The notes beneath the pieces were generated by a model. It saw only the letters and a program-made list of their open reading frames with translations. It did not search any database and was not told the DNA's origin. A DNA stretch of 64,000 nucleotides from Chrysaora quinquecirrha (Eukaryota > Cnidaria > Scyphozoa > Semaeostomeae > Pelagiidae). The position numbers were made by a program, and so were the translations under genes. Positions 36,101 through 47,513 of the stretch are shown piece after piece; position 1 is the first letter of the stretch, and each line of letters starts with the position of its first letter. The stretch spans positions 464,802 through 528,801 of the forward strand of contig JACTAT010000033.1 of NCBI GenBank assembly GCA_014526335.1, written 5' to 3'.

Positions 36101-39100
36101 ATACCTACCAGAACCCCTTAGAATGGCCTGTACGTGGTAAATGATGTAATTTTATATCACTTTAGGTCGAATTAGGAAGAAAAAACTACACTAAAAAAAT
36201 TCGCCAAAAAGGCAAGTCTATAGCATTGCAAAATGGCCGAAAATTAGCCAAAAACAGGGGTTTTGAAAACACCTTCTTTTCTCCAGAAATACTTAGAAAT
36301 ACCTACCAGAACCCCATAGAATAGGCTCTAGGGGGTAAATAATGTAATTTAATATTACTTTACGTCGTATTAAGAAGAAAAAACTACCCAAAAAAATTCG
36401 TGAAAAAGGCAAGTCTATAGCCTTGCCAAATGGACGAAAAAAGCCCAAATCAAGGGCTTTGAAAACACCCTTTTTTCTCCAGAAATACTTAGGAATACCT
36501 ACCAGAATCCCATAGAATAGCCTCTAGGTGGTAAATAATGTAATTTAATATTACTTTACGTCGTATTAAGAAGAAAAAACTACCCAAAAAAATTCGTGAA
36601 AAAGGCAAGTCTATAGCCTTGCCAAATGGACGAAAAAAAGCCCAAATCAAGGGTTTTGAAAACACCCTTTTTTCTCCAGAAATACTTAGGAATACCTACC
36701 AGAATCCCATAGAATAGCCTCTAGGTGGTAAATAATGTAATTTAATATTACTTTACGTCGTATTAAGAAGAAAAAACTACCCAAAAAAATTCGTCCAAAA
36801 CGCAAGTCTATAGCCTTGCCAAATGGCCAAAAAAAGCCCAAATCAAGGGCTTTGAAAACACCCTTTTTTCTCCAGAAATACTTAGAAATACTTACCAGAA
36901 TCCCATAGAATAGCTTTTAGGGGGTAAATAATAAATTTTAATATTATTTTATGTCTTATTAGGAAGAAAAAACTACCCAAAAAACTTCGTGAAAAAGGCA
37001 AGTCTACAACCTTCCCGAAAGGCCGAAAATTAGCAAAAAACATGTGTTTTGAAAACACCCTTTTATCTCAAGAAATACTTAGAAGTACCTACCAGAACAC
37101 CTTAGAATTGCCTCTAAGGGGCAAATAATGTAATTTTATATCTTTTTAAGTCGAGTTAGGAAGAAAAACTACCCAAAAAAATTCGGCAAAAAGGCAAGTC
37201 TATAGCCTTGCAAAATGGCCGAAAATTAGCCAAAAACAAGGGTTTTGAAAACACCCTCTTTTCTCCAGAAATACTTAGAAATACCTACCAGAATCCCATA
37301 GAATAGTTTTTAGGGGGTAAATGATAAATTCTAATATTACTTTATGTCCTATTAGGAAGAAAAAACTACCCAAAAAAATCGTCCAAAAGGCAAGTCTATA
37401 GCCTTGCCGAATGGCCGAAAATTAGCCAAAAACAGGGGTTTTGAAAACACCTTCTTTTCTCCAGAAATACTTAGAAATACCTACCAGAACCCCATAGAAT
37501 AGTCTCTAGGGGGTAAATAATGTAATTTAATATTACTTTACGTCCTATTAGGAAGAAAAAACTACCCAAAAAAATTCGCCAAAAAGGCAAGTCTATAGCC
37601 TTGCCAAATGGTCGAAAATTAGCCAAGAACAGGGGTTTTGAAAACACCCTCTTTTCTCCAGAAATACTTAGAAATACCTACCAGAACCCCAAAGAATAGG
37701 CTTTATGGGGTAAATAATGTAATTCAATATTACTTTATGTCCTATTAGGAAGAAAAAACTACCCAAAAAAATTCGTGAAAAAGGCAAGTCTATAGCCTTG
37801 CCGAATGTTCGAAAATTAGCCAAAAACAGCGGTTTTGAAAACACCTTCTTTTCTCCAGAAATACTTAGAAATACCTACCAGAATCCCATAGAGTAGCCTT
37901 CAGTGGGTAAATAATAAATTTTAATATTACTTTATGTCCTATTAGGAAGAAAAAACTACACTAAAAAAATCGCCAAAAAGGCAAGTCTATAGCCTTGCCA
38001 AATGGCCGAAAATTAGCCAAAAACAGGGGTTTTGAAAACACCCTCTTTTCTCCAGAAATACTTAGAAATACCTACCAGAATCCCATAGAATAGCTTTTAG
38101 GGGGTAAATAATAAATTTTAATATTACTTTATGTCCTATTAGGAAGAAAAAACTACCCAAAAAAAATCGCCCAAAAGGCAAGTCTATAGCCTTGCCAAAT
38201 GGTCGAAAATAAGCCAAAAACAGGGGCTTTCAAAACACCTTCTTTTCTCCAGAAATACTTAGAAATACCTACCAGAACCCCATAGAATAGCCTCTAAGGG
38301 GTAAATAATGTAATTTAATATTACTTTACGTCCTATTAGGAAGAAAAAACTACCCAAAAAAATTCGTGAAAAAGGCAAGTCTATAGCCTTGCCGAATGGC
38401 CGAAAATTAGCCAAAAACAGGGGCTTTGAAAACACCTTCCTTTCTCCAGAAATACTTAGAAATACCTACCAGAACCCCATAGAATAGCCTCTAGGGGGTA
38501 AATAATGTAATTTAATATTACTTTATGTCCTATTAGGAAGAAAAAACTACCCAAAAGAATTCGTGAAAAAGGCAAGTCTATAGCCTTGCCAAATGGCCGA
38601 AAATTAGCCAAAAACAGGGGTTTTGAAAACACCCTTTTTTCTCCAGAAATACTTAGAAATACCTACCAGAATCCCATAGAGTAGCCTTCGGTGGGTAAAT
38701 AATAAATTTTGATAGTACTTTATGTCCTATTAGGAAGAAAAAACTACCCAAAAAAATTCGTGAAAAAGGCAAGTCTATAGCCTTGCCGAATGGCCGAAAA
38801 TTAGCAAAAAACAGGTGAATTGAAAACACCCTTTTATCTCCAGAAATACTTAGAAATACCTACCAGAACACCTTAGAATTGCCTTTAAGGGGTAAATAAT
38901 GTAATTTAATATCATTTTAGGTCGAATTGGGAAGAAAACACTGCACTAAAAAAATCGCCAAAAAGCAAGTCTATAGCCTTGCCGAATTGGTGAAAATTAG
39001 CAAAAAACAGGTGTTTTGAAAACACCCTTTTTTCTCCAGAAATACTTAGAAATACCTACCAGAACCCCTTAGAATAGCCTCTAAGGGGCAAATAATGTAA

Positions 39101-41761
39101 TTTTATATCTTTTTAGGTCGAATTAGGAAGAAAAACTACCCAAAAAAATTCGCCAAGAAGGCAAGTCTATAGCCTTGCCAAATGGCCGAAAATTAACCAA
39201 AAACAGGGGTTTTGAAAACACCCTCTTTTCTCCAAAATACTTAGAAATACCTACCAGAATCCCATAGAATAGCTTTTAGGGGGTAAATAATAAATTTTAA
39301 TATTACTTTAGGTCGTGTTAGGAAGAAAAAACTAACAAAAAAAAATTCGTCCAAAAGGCAAGTCTATAGCCTTGCAAAATGGTCGAAAATTAGCCAAAAA
39401 CAGGGGTTTTGAAAACAACTTCTTTTCTCCAGAAATACTTAGAAATACCTACCAGAATCCCATAGAACAGCCTCTAGGGGGTAAATAATGTAGTTTAATA
39501 TTTTTTTACGTCGTATTAGGAAGAAAAAACTACCCAAAAAAATTCGTCAAAAAGGCAAGTCTATAGCCTTGCCAAATGGTCGAAAATAAGCCAAAAACAG
39601 GGGTTTTCAAAACACCTTCTTTTCTCCAGAAATACTTAGAAATACCTACCAGAACCCCATAGAATAGCCTCTAAGGGGTAAATAATGTAATTTAATATTA
39701 CTTTACGTCCTATTAGGAAGAAAAAACTACCCAAAAAAATTCTTGAAAAAGGCAGGTCTATAGCCTTGCCGAATGGCCGAAAATTAGCCAAAAACAGGGG
39801 CTTTGAAAACACCTTCTTTTCTCCAGAAATACTCAGAAATACCTACCAGAACCCCATAGAATAGCCTCTAGGGGGTAAATAATGTAATTTAATATTACTT
39901 TACGTCCTATTAGGAAGAAAAACTACCCAAAAAAATTCGTGAAAAAGGCAAGTCTATAGCCTTGCAAAATGGCCGAAAATTAGCCAAAAACAGGGGTTTT
40001 GAAAACACCCTTTTTTCTCCAGAAATACTTAGAAATACCTACCAGAATCCCATAGAGTAGCCTTCGGTGGGTAAATAATAAATTTTGATAGTACTTTATG
40101 TCCTATTAGGAAGAAAAAACTACCCAAAAAAATTCGTGAAAAAGGCAAGTCTATAGCCTTGCCGAATGGCCGAAAATTAGCAAAAAACAGGTGAATTGAA
40201 AACACCCTTTTATCTCCAGAAATACTTAGAAATACCTACCAGAACACCTTAGAATTGCCTTTAAGGGGTAAATAATGTAATTTAATATCATTTTAGGTCG
40301 AATTGGGAAGAAAACACTGCACTAAAAAAATCGCCAAAAAGGCAAGTCTATAGCCTTGCCGAATTGGTGAAAATTAGCAAAAAACAGGTGTTTTGAAAAC
40401 ACCCTTTTTTCTCCAGAAATACTTAGAAATACCTACCAGAACCCCTTAGAATAGCCTCTAAGGGGCAAATAATGTAATTTTATATCTTTTTAGATCGAAT
40501 TAGGAAGAAAAACTACCCAAAAAAATTCGCCAAGAAGGCAAGTCTATAGCCTTGCCAAATGGCCGAAAATTAACCAAAAACAGGGGTTTTGAAAACACCC
40601 TCTTTTCTCCAAAATACTTAGAAATACCTACCAGAATCCCATAGAATAGCTTTTAGGGGGTAAATAATAAATTTTAATATTACTTTAGGTCGTGTTAGGA
40701 AGAAAAAACTAACAAAAAAAAATTCGTCCAAAAGGCAAGTCTATAGCCTTGCAAAATGGTCGAAAATTAGCCAAAAACAGGGGTTTTGAAAACAACTTCT
40801 TTTCTCCAGAAATACTTAGAAATACCTACCAGAATCCCATAGAACAGCCTCTAGGGGGTAAATAATGTAGTTTAATATTTTTTTACGTCGTATTAGGAAG
40901 AAAAAACTACCCAAAAAAATTCGTCAAAAAGGCAAGTCTATAGCCCTGCCAAATGGCCGAAAATTAGCCAAAAACAGGGGTTTTGAAAACACCCTTTTTT
41001 CTCCAGAAATACTTAGAAATACCTACCAGAATCCCATAGAGTAGCCTTCGGTGGGTAAATAATAAATTTTGATAGTACTTTATGTCCTATTAGGAAGAAA
41101 AAACTACACTAAAAAAATTCGTCAAAGAGGCAAGTCTATAGCCTTGCCAAATGGCAGAAAACTAGACAAAATCAGAGGTTTAGAAAACACCTTTTTTTCT
41201 CCAGAAACACTTACAAATACCAACCAGAACCCCATAGAATAGCCTCTAGGGGGTAAATAATGTAATTTTATATTACTTTAGGTCGAATTAGGAATAAAAA
41301 AACTACACTAAAAAAATTCGTCAAAAAGGCAAGTATATAGCCTTGCCAAATGGCCGAAAATTAGCAAAAAAACAAGGGTTTTAAAAATACTCTTTTTTCT
41401 CGAAAAATGCCTAGAAATACCTACCAGAACCCCTTAGAATGGCCTCTAAGGGGTAAATATTGTAATTTTATATCACTTTAGGTCAAATTAGGAAGAAAAA
41501 CTACACTAAAAAAATCGCCAAAAAGGCAAGTCTATAGCCTGCCGAAAATTAGACAAAATCAGAGGTTTAGAAAACACCCTTTTTTCTCCAGAAACACTTA
41601 GAAATACCTACCAGAACCCCTTAGAATGGCCTCTGCGGGGTAAATAATGTTATTTTATATCACTTTAGGTCGAATTAGGAAGAAAAAACTACACTAAAAA
41701 AATCGCCAAAAAGGCAAGTCTATAGCCTTGCCAAATGACCGAAAATTAGGCAAAATCGGGG
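36101..41761 (+). repeat. Satellite array, block 3 (about 29 monomers)
   Basis: Continues block 2 monomer types. The GAATTGGGAAG variant is at 38913 and 40289, 1376 bp or seven monomers apart, and the surrounding monomers repeat in the same order. From 41281 to the retrotransposon the sequence matches 52505-52980 and 57821-58287, the end of the 5.31 kb unit of block 4. The last five bases form the left copy of the retrotransposon target duplication. Confidence 0.97.
41757..41761 (+). other. Target-site duplication, left (CGGGG)
   Basis: CGGGG directly precedes the 5' LTR and is repeated directly after the 3' LTR at 47670-47674. Five bases is usual for BEL/Pao integration. The site lies in the left arm of satellite near-palindrome H2. 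Confidence 0.85.
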
Positions 41762-41917
41762 TGTCGAAAAAGGACTGGAACTCACTGTTCATGTCACGTG
41801 ACTGTAGTTAATATTTAGCGTGGTTGTGTAACGTTTTTTTTGGGGTCAGTAGTTTTTTTTGAGAGTAGGCTTCGTGCTAGGTAGAACTAGGACCAAATAT
41901 ACGAGCGATTCATGTCA
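41762..41917 (+). repeat. 5' LTR of the BEL/Pao element
   Basis: 156 bp starting TGTCGAAAAAGG and ending GATTCATGTCA, identical base for base with 47514-47669. It is short for the family. It should contain promoter and start site; no clear TATA box is visible. Confidence 0.93.
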
Positions 41918-41935
41918 TGGTGCCGTGACCCGGGA
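41918..41935 (+). other. Primer-binding site of the BEL/Pao element
   Basis: TGGTGCCGTGACCCGGGA follows the 5' LTR directly. The starting TGG pairs with the CCA end of a tRNA. Similar TGGTGCCGTGAC sites are common in BEL elements. The tRNA species was not determined. Confidence 0.75.
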
Positions 41936-41945
41936 AGAGAGAAAA

Positions 41946-42848
41946 ATGGCCGAAGAGATTGTAAAGAAGAAAGCGAAAGCACGAAGTGTAAGTAGACGTT
42001 ATATCAGGAAAATAATTGGAGAAACAGCGAAACTTATGGACGGGGAGACAGCTGAAGTGGTCGATCAATTGCAGGCCAACAGAGAAATTTTGAGAGCGGA
42101 AGTTGTGGCGTTGAAGGTTATCGATAGTGAAATCCAAGACTTGGTTCCAGAAGATAAATTCGAAAGTGATATGATGGACTGTAAAGTTTTCTTTGGAGAA
42201 GTACAGTTATGTTTAACGAAAATCGAGTCGAAGATGAAGAAAGTTTTAATTGAACAGAAGGCAAGTGAGCCGCGCGAGGAATCTAAGAGCGCCACGCAAA
42301 GAATAAGAAATACAAAGTTGCCATACCTGAAGCTGAAAACATTTTCGGGTAATCCAGCGGAATGGACATCATTTTGGGAGACTTTTGAAGCTGCAATACA
42401 CTCAGACGATGAGATTGAAGATGTAATGAAGTTCAATTATCTGAAAACGTATTTGGAAGGACCCGCGGCAGATGCGGTCGCAGGCCTCAAGGTTATGAAA
42501 TCAACGTACGCGGAAGCAGTGAAAATATTAGAAAACAGATTTGGAGATAAACAAATCATAATTTCGACCCATATGGATAAACTCTTGAATTTGAATGCCG
42601 TAACGTCTATTAGTGAAGTCAAGAAACTGAGAATCATGTACGACACAGTTGAGGCGAATGTCAGAAGTCTGAGAGCGATGGGCGTGAAAACCGATGGATA
42701 CGAGCAATTGTTGTCACCCATGATTCTGAACAAACTTCCAAATGAATTAAAAGTAACAATAACGAGAGGTTTGAAAGAGTCTTTTAATTTAGATAAGCTT
42801 CTAAAGATTTTCATGAAGAATTGCAGATCAGAGAAAAGTGTGCACTAA
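41946..42848 (+). CDS. gag: gag, N-terminal part (BEL, DUF1759 domain)
   Basis: Structural protein of the retrotransposon particle. The ATG at 41946 (MAEEIVKKK) is the first after the primer-binding site. A basic and coiled-coil N-terminus is followed by the DUF1759-type capsid region typical of BEL/Pao gag from about residue 120 (LPYLKLKTFSGNPAEW, then FNYLKTYLEGPAADA and ILENRFGDKQIIISTHM). The family-like sequence leaves this frame near 42807-42811 in a T run, and this frame then ends at the stop at 42846 after about 12 unrelated codons. The rest of gag continues in the next frame. Confidence 0.88.
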   Translation: MAEEIVKKKAKARSVSRRYIRKIIGETAKLMDGETAEVVDQLQANREILRAEVVALKVIDSEIQDLVPEDKFESDMMDCKVFFGEVQLCLTKIESKMKKVLIEQKASEPREESKSATQRIRNTKLPYLKLKTFSGNPAEWTSFWETFEAAIHSDDEIEDVMKFNYLKTYLEGPAADAVAGLKVMKSTYAEAVKILENRFGDKQIIISTHMDKLLNLNAVTSISEVKKLRIMYDTVEANVRSLRAMGVKTDGYEQLLSPMILNKLPNELKVTITRGLKESFNLDKLLKIFMKNCRSEKSVH

Positions 42849-43264
42849 GTTTAGTTACTGCACACCAAGGCAGTCAAGGTCATCCCGTCGCTGTAGAGTT
42901 GAAACCGCGAGAAAGACCAGCGTATCGGAATAACAATGCAACTGCCGCTACGTTATTTACTGAAAGCCGAAGAAATACAGCTCAGGCTCAAGTGAAATGT
43001 GCTTATTGTGATCAGAATCACAAATCGCATCACTGTACGATTGTTACTAATCATGGGGCAAGGAAGAAAATCTTGATGGAGAAGAACCGATGTTTTGTTT
43101 GTTTGCGCGCTGGACATACTGCACGTGATTGCAGAACGAACATGAAATGCTTGAAATGCTATCGAAAGCATCATTCGACGATATGTGAATGCTACATGAA
43201 AAGAGAAGCAAGAGTAACAACTGATTTGGTAGCTAGTGAAGAAGAAAACCTCCGTGGTAAATGA
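42816..43264 (+). CDS. gag: gag, C-terminal zinc-knuckle part
   Basis: Continues the preceding frame after a one-base break. Three CCHC-like knuckles are visible: CAYCDQNHKSHHC, CFVCLRAGHTARDC (the classical C-x2-C-x4-H-x4-C) and CLKCYRKHHSTIC. They bind element RNA during packaging in related retroelements. The frame ends at TGA 43262. The protease frame begins in an overlap from about 43236, a shift that may be either damage or a natural frameshift. Confidence 0.85.
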
Positions 43265-44336
43265 CCAAAAGCAAGGCTCAAGTACAGCGACAACAAACAT
43301 GCACGTGAGTACAAAGAATGCGGTACTTCTTCAAACCGCGCGGACAGAGGTAAAGGCCCCTGCTGGAAATGGCAATGGAAAACATATTCGATTAGTTTTT
43401 GATTCTGGAAGTCAAAAGAGTTATGTTACAGAAGAAATCAAGCGTTCCCTCAAATTACCGGTCGTTGGGAAAGACAGATTGTTTATCAAAACATTTGGAG
43501 ATACCGTGCCTAAAGTGAAAGATTGTGAAATCGTGCAGCTCAGCGTGAAATGCAAGGATGGTACAGAGATCATTATGTCTGCTTATGTCGTTCCTGTCAT
43601 TTGCAATCCTATCAGTAACCAGTTGATATCTGTTGCAGTACAGAAGTATTCGTATTTGCGTGGATTGGATTTGGCTGATTTCTCACCAGAAGATGAGTTA
43701 AACGCAGATAAACCCGTTCAAGTTTTGATTGGATCAGATGAGTTTTGGAGATTTGTGGGTGGTGAAGTCATCAGAGGAAATGAAAATGGACCAGTTGCGT
43801 TGCAGACGAAATTAGGGTGGGTACTATCAGGGCCCACTGATTTGGTAAGTTCAAATTCTGATTCTCATGTTATGAGATTTGATACCGTTATTATGGAGAA
43901 GAAAGAAGATTTTGCTATTGTCAATGAAGTGAAAAAATTTTGGGAAAACGAAGCAATTGGTATCAAGGAGAGTGGAGATCAATTTGTTCATAATAAATTC
44001 GTTGATGAGATAAAATTTGTTGATAATCGTTATGAAGTTAAAATGCCTTTTAAAGATGGACACCCGATTCTCCCAGACAACTATTCCCTTGCAAAAAGAA
44101 GATTATTCTCGCTTGTTAATAGGCTGCAGCAAAATAAGGAAATTGCTGAGCAATATGATGAAATAATAAAGGATCAGCTAGCAAAGGGAATAGTTGAAAG
44201 GGTTGATGAAAGTGCTAAAGTTGGACTGGGAGAGGTTTCTTATCTTCCACACAGAGAGGTTCTTAGGCCAGATAAAGAAACAACTAAAATAAGAGTTGTG
44301 TTTGATGCCTCAGCGAAAACAAAGGGCCTAGCCTGA
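43236..44336 (+). CDS. pol: pol part 1: aspartic protease and start of reverse transcriptase
   Basis: The aspartic protease active site [12 protein letters not shown] lies at about 43390-43425 with catalytic D at 43401. It is followed by the BEL protease region ending in GWVLSGP, then a linker and the N-terminal reverse transcriptase segment: [47 protein letters not shown] and FDASAKTKG. The frame stops at 44334 because a base is missing near the GGG at 44324-44326; family-like sequence goes on one frame over. The first in-frame codon used here is not an ATG, as expected for a piece of a polyprotein. Confidence 0.87.
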   Translation: MKKKTSVVNDQKQGSSTATTNMHVSTKNAVLLQTARTEVKAPAGNGNGKHIRLVFDSGSQKSYVTEEIKRSLKLPVVGKDRLFIKTFGDTVPKVKDCEIVQLSVKCKDGTEIIMSAYVVPVICNPISNQLISVAVQKYSYLRGLDLADFSPEDELNADKPVQVLIGSDEFWRFVGGEVIRGNENGPVALQTKLGWVLSGPTDLVSSNSDSHVMRFDTVIMEKKEDFAIVNEVKKFWENEAIGIKESGDQFVHNKFVDEIKFVDNRYEVKMPFKDGHPILPDNYSLAKRRLFSLVNRLQQNKEIAEQYDEIIKDQLAKGIVERVDESAKVGLGEVSYLPHREVLRPDKETTKIRVVFDASAKTKGLA

Positions 44337-44446
44337 ATGAATGCATTGATTCCGGACCCTCGTTGTTACCCCTTTTGTATGATATTTTATTGAGATTCAG
44401 ATGGAACAATATCTGTTTGATTGGGGATATTGAAGCTGCGTTTTGA
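44327..44446 (+). pseudogene. pol: pol part 2: short reverse transcriptase fragment with LIGDIEAAF
   Basis: About 39 codons in a third frame give the reverse transcriptase motif region PSLNE...[11 protein letters not shown] and LIGDIEAAF, which supplies the first catalytic aspartate (motif A). The frame then hits TGA at 44444. The neighbouring motif A residues show that this is a real part of the enzyme rather than a spurious frame. Confidence 0.75.
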
Positions 44447-45027
44447 ACATTGCTGTCGCGCCAGAACATAGAGATTTTATGCGTTTTTTGTGGGTGAATG
44501 ACGTACATTCAAAAGACCCAGAGGTGATCGTTTATCGCATTGCTCGCGTTTGTTTTGGTGTAATTTGCTCTCCATTCTGCCTAAATGCAGTCGTCCAATA
44601 TCACATGTCAAAGTTTGCCTATGATAAAGAATTTGTTGACGTTGTTCAAAGTTCACTTTATTGTGATGATTTCGTTGGGGGTACAGATAACGAGGAAAGT
44701 GCATTAGCTCTTTATTCGAAATTGAAAGATCGATTTAAGCAAGGAAATTTTAACATACGAAAGTTTCGCAGCAATAGCGAGAGCGTTTTGGCTAAGATTG
44801 AAGAATTAGAAAATGGTCTTGTTTCTAACGAAACTCCGAAAATGTCCAAGAAAACGAACCGGACAATTCGCCGGACAAACCTGAAAGCTCAGTACGTTCG
44901 AAAAAGTCGGACGAGACTAAAGTCTTGGGTATGCTTTGGAACTTCAAGTCAGATAAGATATCCTATGATTTTATCGATATGCTTGGGTCTTCTGAAAAAG
45001 AGCAAATTTCGAAGCGCGACGTTTTAG
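44443..45027 (+). CDS. pol: pol part 3: reverse transcriptase palm with YCDD
   Basis: Carries RDFMRFLW, then [14 protein letters not shown] (template-primer region) and the catalytic box YCDD at 44659-44670; related BEL elements usually have YVDD here. Family-like sequence leaves this frame near 44830-44838 and the remaining codons to 45027 are out-of-frame readings. It provides the second pair of catalytic aspartates. Confidence 0.83.
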   Translation: MNIAVAPEHRDFMRFLWVNDVHSKDPEVIVYRIARVCFGVICSPFCLNAVVQYHMSKFAYDKEFVDVVQSSLYCDDFVGGTDNEESALALYSKLKDRFKQGNFNIRKFRSNSESVLAKIEELENGLVSNETPKMSKKTNRTIRRTNLKAQYVRKSRTRLKSWVCFGTSSQIRYPMILSICLGLLKKSKFRSATF

Positions 45028-46283
45028 CAACAACGGCTAAAATATTCGATCCAATTGGGTTAATTAGCCCATTACTGGTTCCATTGAAATTGATTTTCCA
45101 GAAACTGTGTAAAGACACTAAAGATTGGGATACGTTGATTGATAAGCCCATTCGGGATGAATACAAATCAATCATCCATGATATGCAATGCGTAGGTCGC
45201 ATTACTGTTGAGAGAAACTACTTCGGAGGTATTTCGTCAAAGGAAATCGACTTTATTGAATTGCACGGGTTTTGCGATGCTTCGAAAACGAGCTACGGGG
45301 CTTGTGTTTATGTCGTTTGCCATCTGAAAACTGGTGAAATTGTTTCTTCGTTAGTTTCTTCAAAAACACGAATAGCACCTATCGGGGGTGAAACCATTCC
45401 ACGTTTGGAACTCTTGTCGGCTCTAATTCTTTCTCGTTTGATAACTAATGTACGAGAAGCCTTCAAACCGAATTTGTGCATAAAAGATTGCTATTGTTGG
45501 TCAGATTCTAAAATTACTCTTTGGTGGATTTCGAGTGAAAACAAGGTTTGGAAGGTCTTTATCCAAAATCGAGTCAATGAAATCAGAAAATTAATTCCAC
45601 CATCGGAATGGCGCTATTGTCCGACCAAGGTTAATCCGGCTGACATTTTGTCTCGAGGAATGAAAGCGTCAAAATTGTCGAATAATGATTTGTGGTGGAG
45701 AGGGCCTGATTTTCTCAGAAAGTCCTCTGAATTTTGGCCGCAGAAAGAAAACTTTGAAACTTCTGAAAGGGCTGAGTACATGAGATACGAAAATAACAGA
45801 GAAATTCCTGTGAGCGTTAATCTAACGCACGGTGAAAATGCCAAAATTGGTAATATTATTGCTGTCGATCGTTTCAGTGACATTAATCGACTCTTTCGTG
45901 TCACCGCTTACGTCTCGCGATTTATTTGCAATTTGAAATCCAGAATTCGAAAATTGAAGTCCACGCACAGCGCCGTGTTAGAACTAAACGAAATTGAAGA
46001 CGCGAAAAATACGTGGTTTCGTTCCGTACAAAAGGAAATTAAAGCAGAAAAGAACTTCGAAAGCTTGAAGGTAAATTTAATGTTGTTTGAGGACGAAAAT
46101 GAAGTACTGCGTTGCAGAGGTAGAATCGGAAACGCCTCGTTGAATTTTGAAACTAAATATCCAGTGCTTTTACCGCGTGTGGGACATTTTACTGATTTAA
46201 TCATTAGTCAGTGTCATAAGGCAGTGAAACATAACGGAGTGAAGGACACACTGACAGAACTGCGTTCAAATTTTGGATTGTGA
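44835..46283 (+). CDS. pol: pol part 4: RT connection, RNase H, integrase start
   Basis: Begins with an acidic spacer, then KVLGMLWN, the BEL connection domain (TTAKIFDPIGLISPLLVPLK), RNase H with ELHGFCDASKTSYGA (catalytic D at about 45278), E in PRLELLSAL and D in CYCWSDSK, ending NPADILSRGM, then the segment leading to the integrase zinc-binding domain (histidines in CHKAVKHNGVKDTL). The frame ends at TGA 46281 after a probable single-base insertion in the AAATTTT run near 46270. Confidence 0.87.
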   Translation, partial: SENVQENEPDNSPDKPESSVRSKKSDETKVLGMLWNFKSDKISYDFIDMLGSSEKEQISKRDVLATTAKIFDPIGLISPLLVPLKLIFQKLCKDTKDWDTLIDKPIRDEYKSIIHDMQCVGRITVERNYFGGISSKEIDFIELHGFCDASKTSYGACVYVVCHLKTGEIVSSLVSSKTRIAPIGGETIPRLELLSALILSRLITNVREAFKPNLCIKDCYCWSDSKITLWWISSENKVWKVFIQNRVNEIRKLIPPSEWRYCPTKVNPADILSRGMKASKLSNNDLWWRGPDFLRKSSEFWPQKENFETSERAEYMRYENNREIPVSVNLTHGENAKIGNIIAVDRFSDINRLFRVTAYVSRFICNLKSRIRKLKSTHSAVLELNEIEDAKNTWFRSVQKEIKAEKNFESLKVNLMLFEDENEVLRCRGRIGNASLNFETKYPVLLPRVGHFTDLIISQCHKAVKHNGVKDTLTELRSNFGL

Positions 46284-46345
46284 GAGGAGGCAAAAGATTA
46301 AAGCGTTTATCAATCGCTGTACAGTCTGTAAAAGATTCAAGGTAA
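46270..46345 (+). pseudogene. pol: pol part 5: short integrase zinc-finger fragment
   Basis: A stretch of about 25 codons reads WIVRGGKRLKRFINRCTVCKRFK; the CTVC pair completes the HHCC zinc site begun in the previous part. Family-like sequence changes frame again near 46342-46350. Confidence 0.7.
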
Positions 46346-47395
46346 AGCTACGACGCGCCTCCACAGCCACCGTTACCTGAGTTTCGTGTTAATGTCGAGT
46401 ATGCTTTTGATAAGGTTGGAATAGATTTTGCTGGACCGCTCTTCGTTAAAAACATTTATGGAAACGATAATTCGATGTTTAAGGTTTATATATTGTTGAT
46501 TACGTGCGCAAGCAGCCGTGCTATTCATTTAGAGCTGGTACCCAATTTAGAAGCAACTTCGCTTATTCGTGGTTTAAAACGCTTTCAAGCTCGCAGAGGA
46601 ATTCCAAGATTCATAATTAGCGACAACGGACGCACGTTTAAAGATGCAAAATTGAAACAATTCTTAATCGAAAACAACGTCGTTTGGAAATTTATAGTCG
46701 AACGTGCTAGTTGGTTTGGCGGTTTCTATGAACGCCTCGTGCAGTCGGTCAAAAGATGCTTGAGGAAAGTCTTGCGAAATGCGAAATTAACTTATGAAGA
46801 ATTACTGACCGAGTTAACTGAAGTTGAAGGTGTGCTCAATTCGAGGCCACTAACATATGTCTATGACGAAATGGGACTAGTTTTAACACCGTCGCACGTA
46901 ATTTGTGGTCGTAGATTATTAGACAAACCGAATCAGGACAATGAACCGGAATCAGACATTGTTGCAAATCGTGAATCTTTATCGAAACGAAGTCGTTACT
47001 TAGAAAAATTGCTTGATCATTTCAGGAATCGGTTTAAACATGAATATTTGACGAGTCTTCGCGAATTCCACGTTGGAAAGAAAACACGTACGAATCAAAT
47101 TATTAAGGTTGGAGACATCGTTACGATACATGAAGATAAAAGTCCACGTCAACTATGGAGTCTAGGACGTGTAGTTGATCTCAATAGTGGTAAGGATGGA
47201 AATGTACGTAGCGCTGTTGTTCAAGTCTACAGAAAGGGAAAAGTATCTGAACTGAGACGACCTGTCAAGAAATTGTATCCTGTTGAGGTTCCTGATAAAG
47301 ATGTTGCCGAAAAGGAAAAAACTGAAATATGCGTTGATTCAGAACCTCGTATTAAAACCGTGTTAGATAATGACGTAGTAGAGATGATTCAATAA
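46346..47395 (+). CDS. pol: pol part 6: integrase core and C-terminal domain
   Basis: Contains the DDE integrase core: D in KVGIDFAGPL (about 46408), D in FIISDNGRTFKDA (about 46622) and E in WFGGFYERLVQSVK (about 46730). The BEL-specific C-terminal domain (DUF5641-like, PRQLWSLGRVVDL) follows and ends with KLYPVE. The listed piece is open from 46346; the ATG at 46475 is internal. It ends at TAA 47393. Nothing coding lies between here and the 3' LTR. Confidence 0.9.
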   Translation, partial: SYDAPPQPPLPEFRVNVEYAFDKVGIDFAGPLFVKNIYGNDNSMFKVYILLITCASSRAIHLELVPNLEATSLIRGLKRFQARRGIPRFIISDNGRTFKDAKLKQFLIENNVVWKFIVERASWFGGFYERLVQSVKRCLRKVLRNAKLTYEELLTELTEVEGVLNSRPLTYVYDEMGLVLTPSHVICGRRLLDKPNQDNEPESDIVANRESLSKRSRYLEKLLDHFRNRFKHEYLTSLREFHVGKKTRTNQIIKVGDIVTIHEDKSPRQLWSLGRVVDLNSGKDGNVRSAVVQVYRKGKVSELRRPVKKLYPVEVPDKDVAEKEKTEICVDSEPRIKTVLDNDVVEMIQ

Positions 47396-47504
47396 TCGTA
47401 ATTATGTATTCGTTTAGTTATGTTTAGTTAGTTAATATCGTTTTGTTGGTTCTATATTGTTATAGAGTATATTTGTAGTCGTAGAGTAGTAATTCGCATT
47501 TCCC

Positions 47505-47513
47505 GCGGGGGAG
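47505..47513 (+). other. Polypurine tract of the BEL/Pao element
   Basis: GCGGGGGAG directly abuts the 3' LTR, the position of the plus-strand primer. The tract is short. The 109 bases before it after the pol stop are noncoding and AT-rich. Confidence 0.65.

Noticed and set aside
41859..41945. Gag start upstream of the ATG at 41946
   Set aside because: The frame is open into the 5' LTR and across the primer-binding site, which cannot be part of the gag protein.
41910..46204. Minus-strand frames across the BEL element
   Set aside because: Antisense shadows of gag and pol codons.
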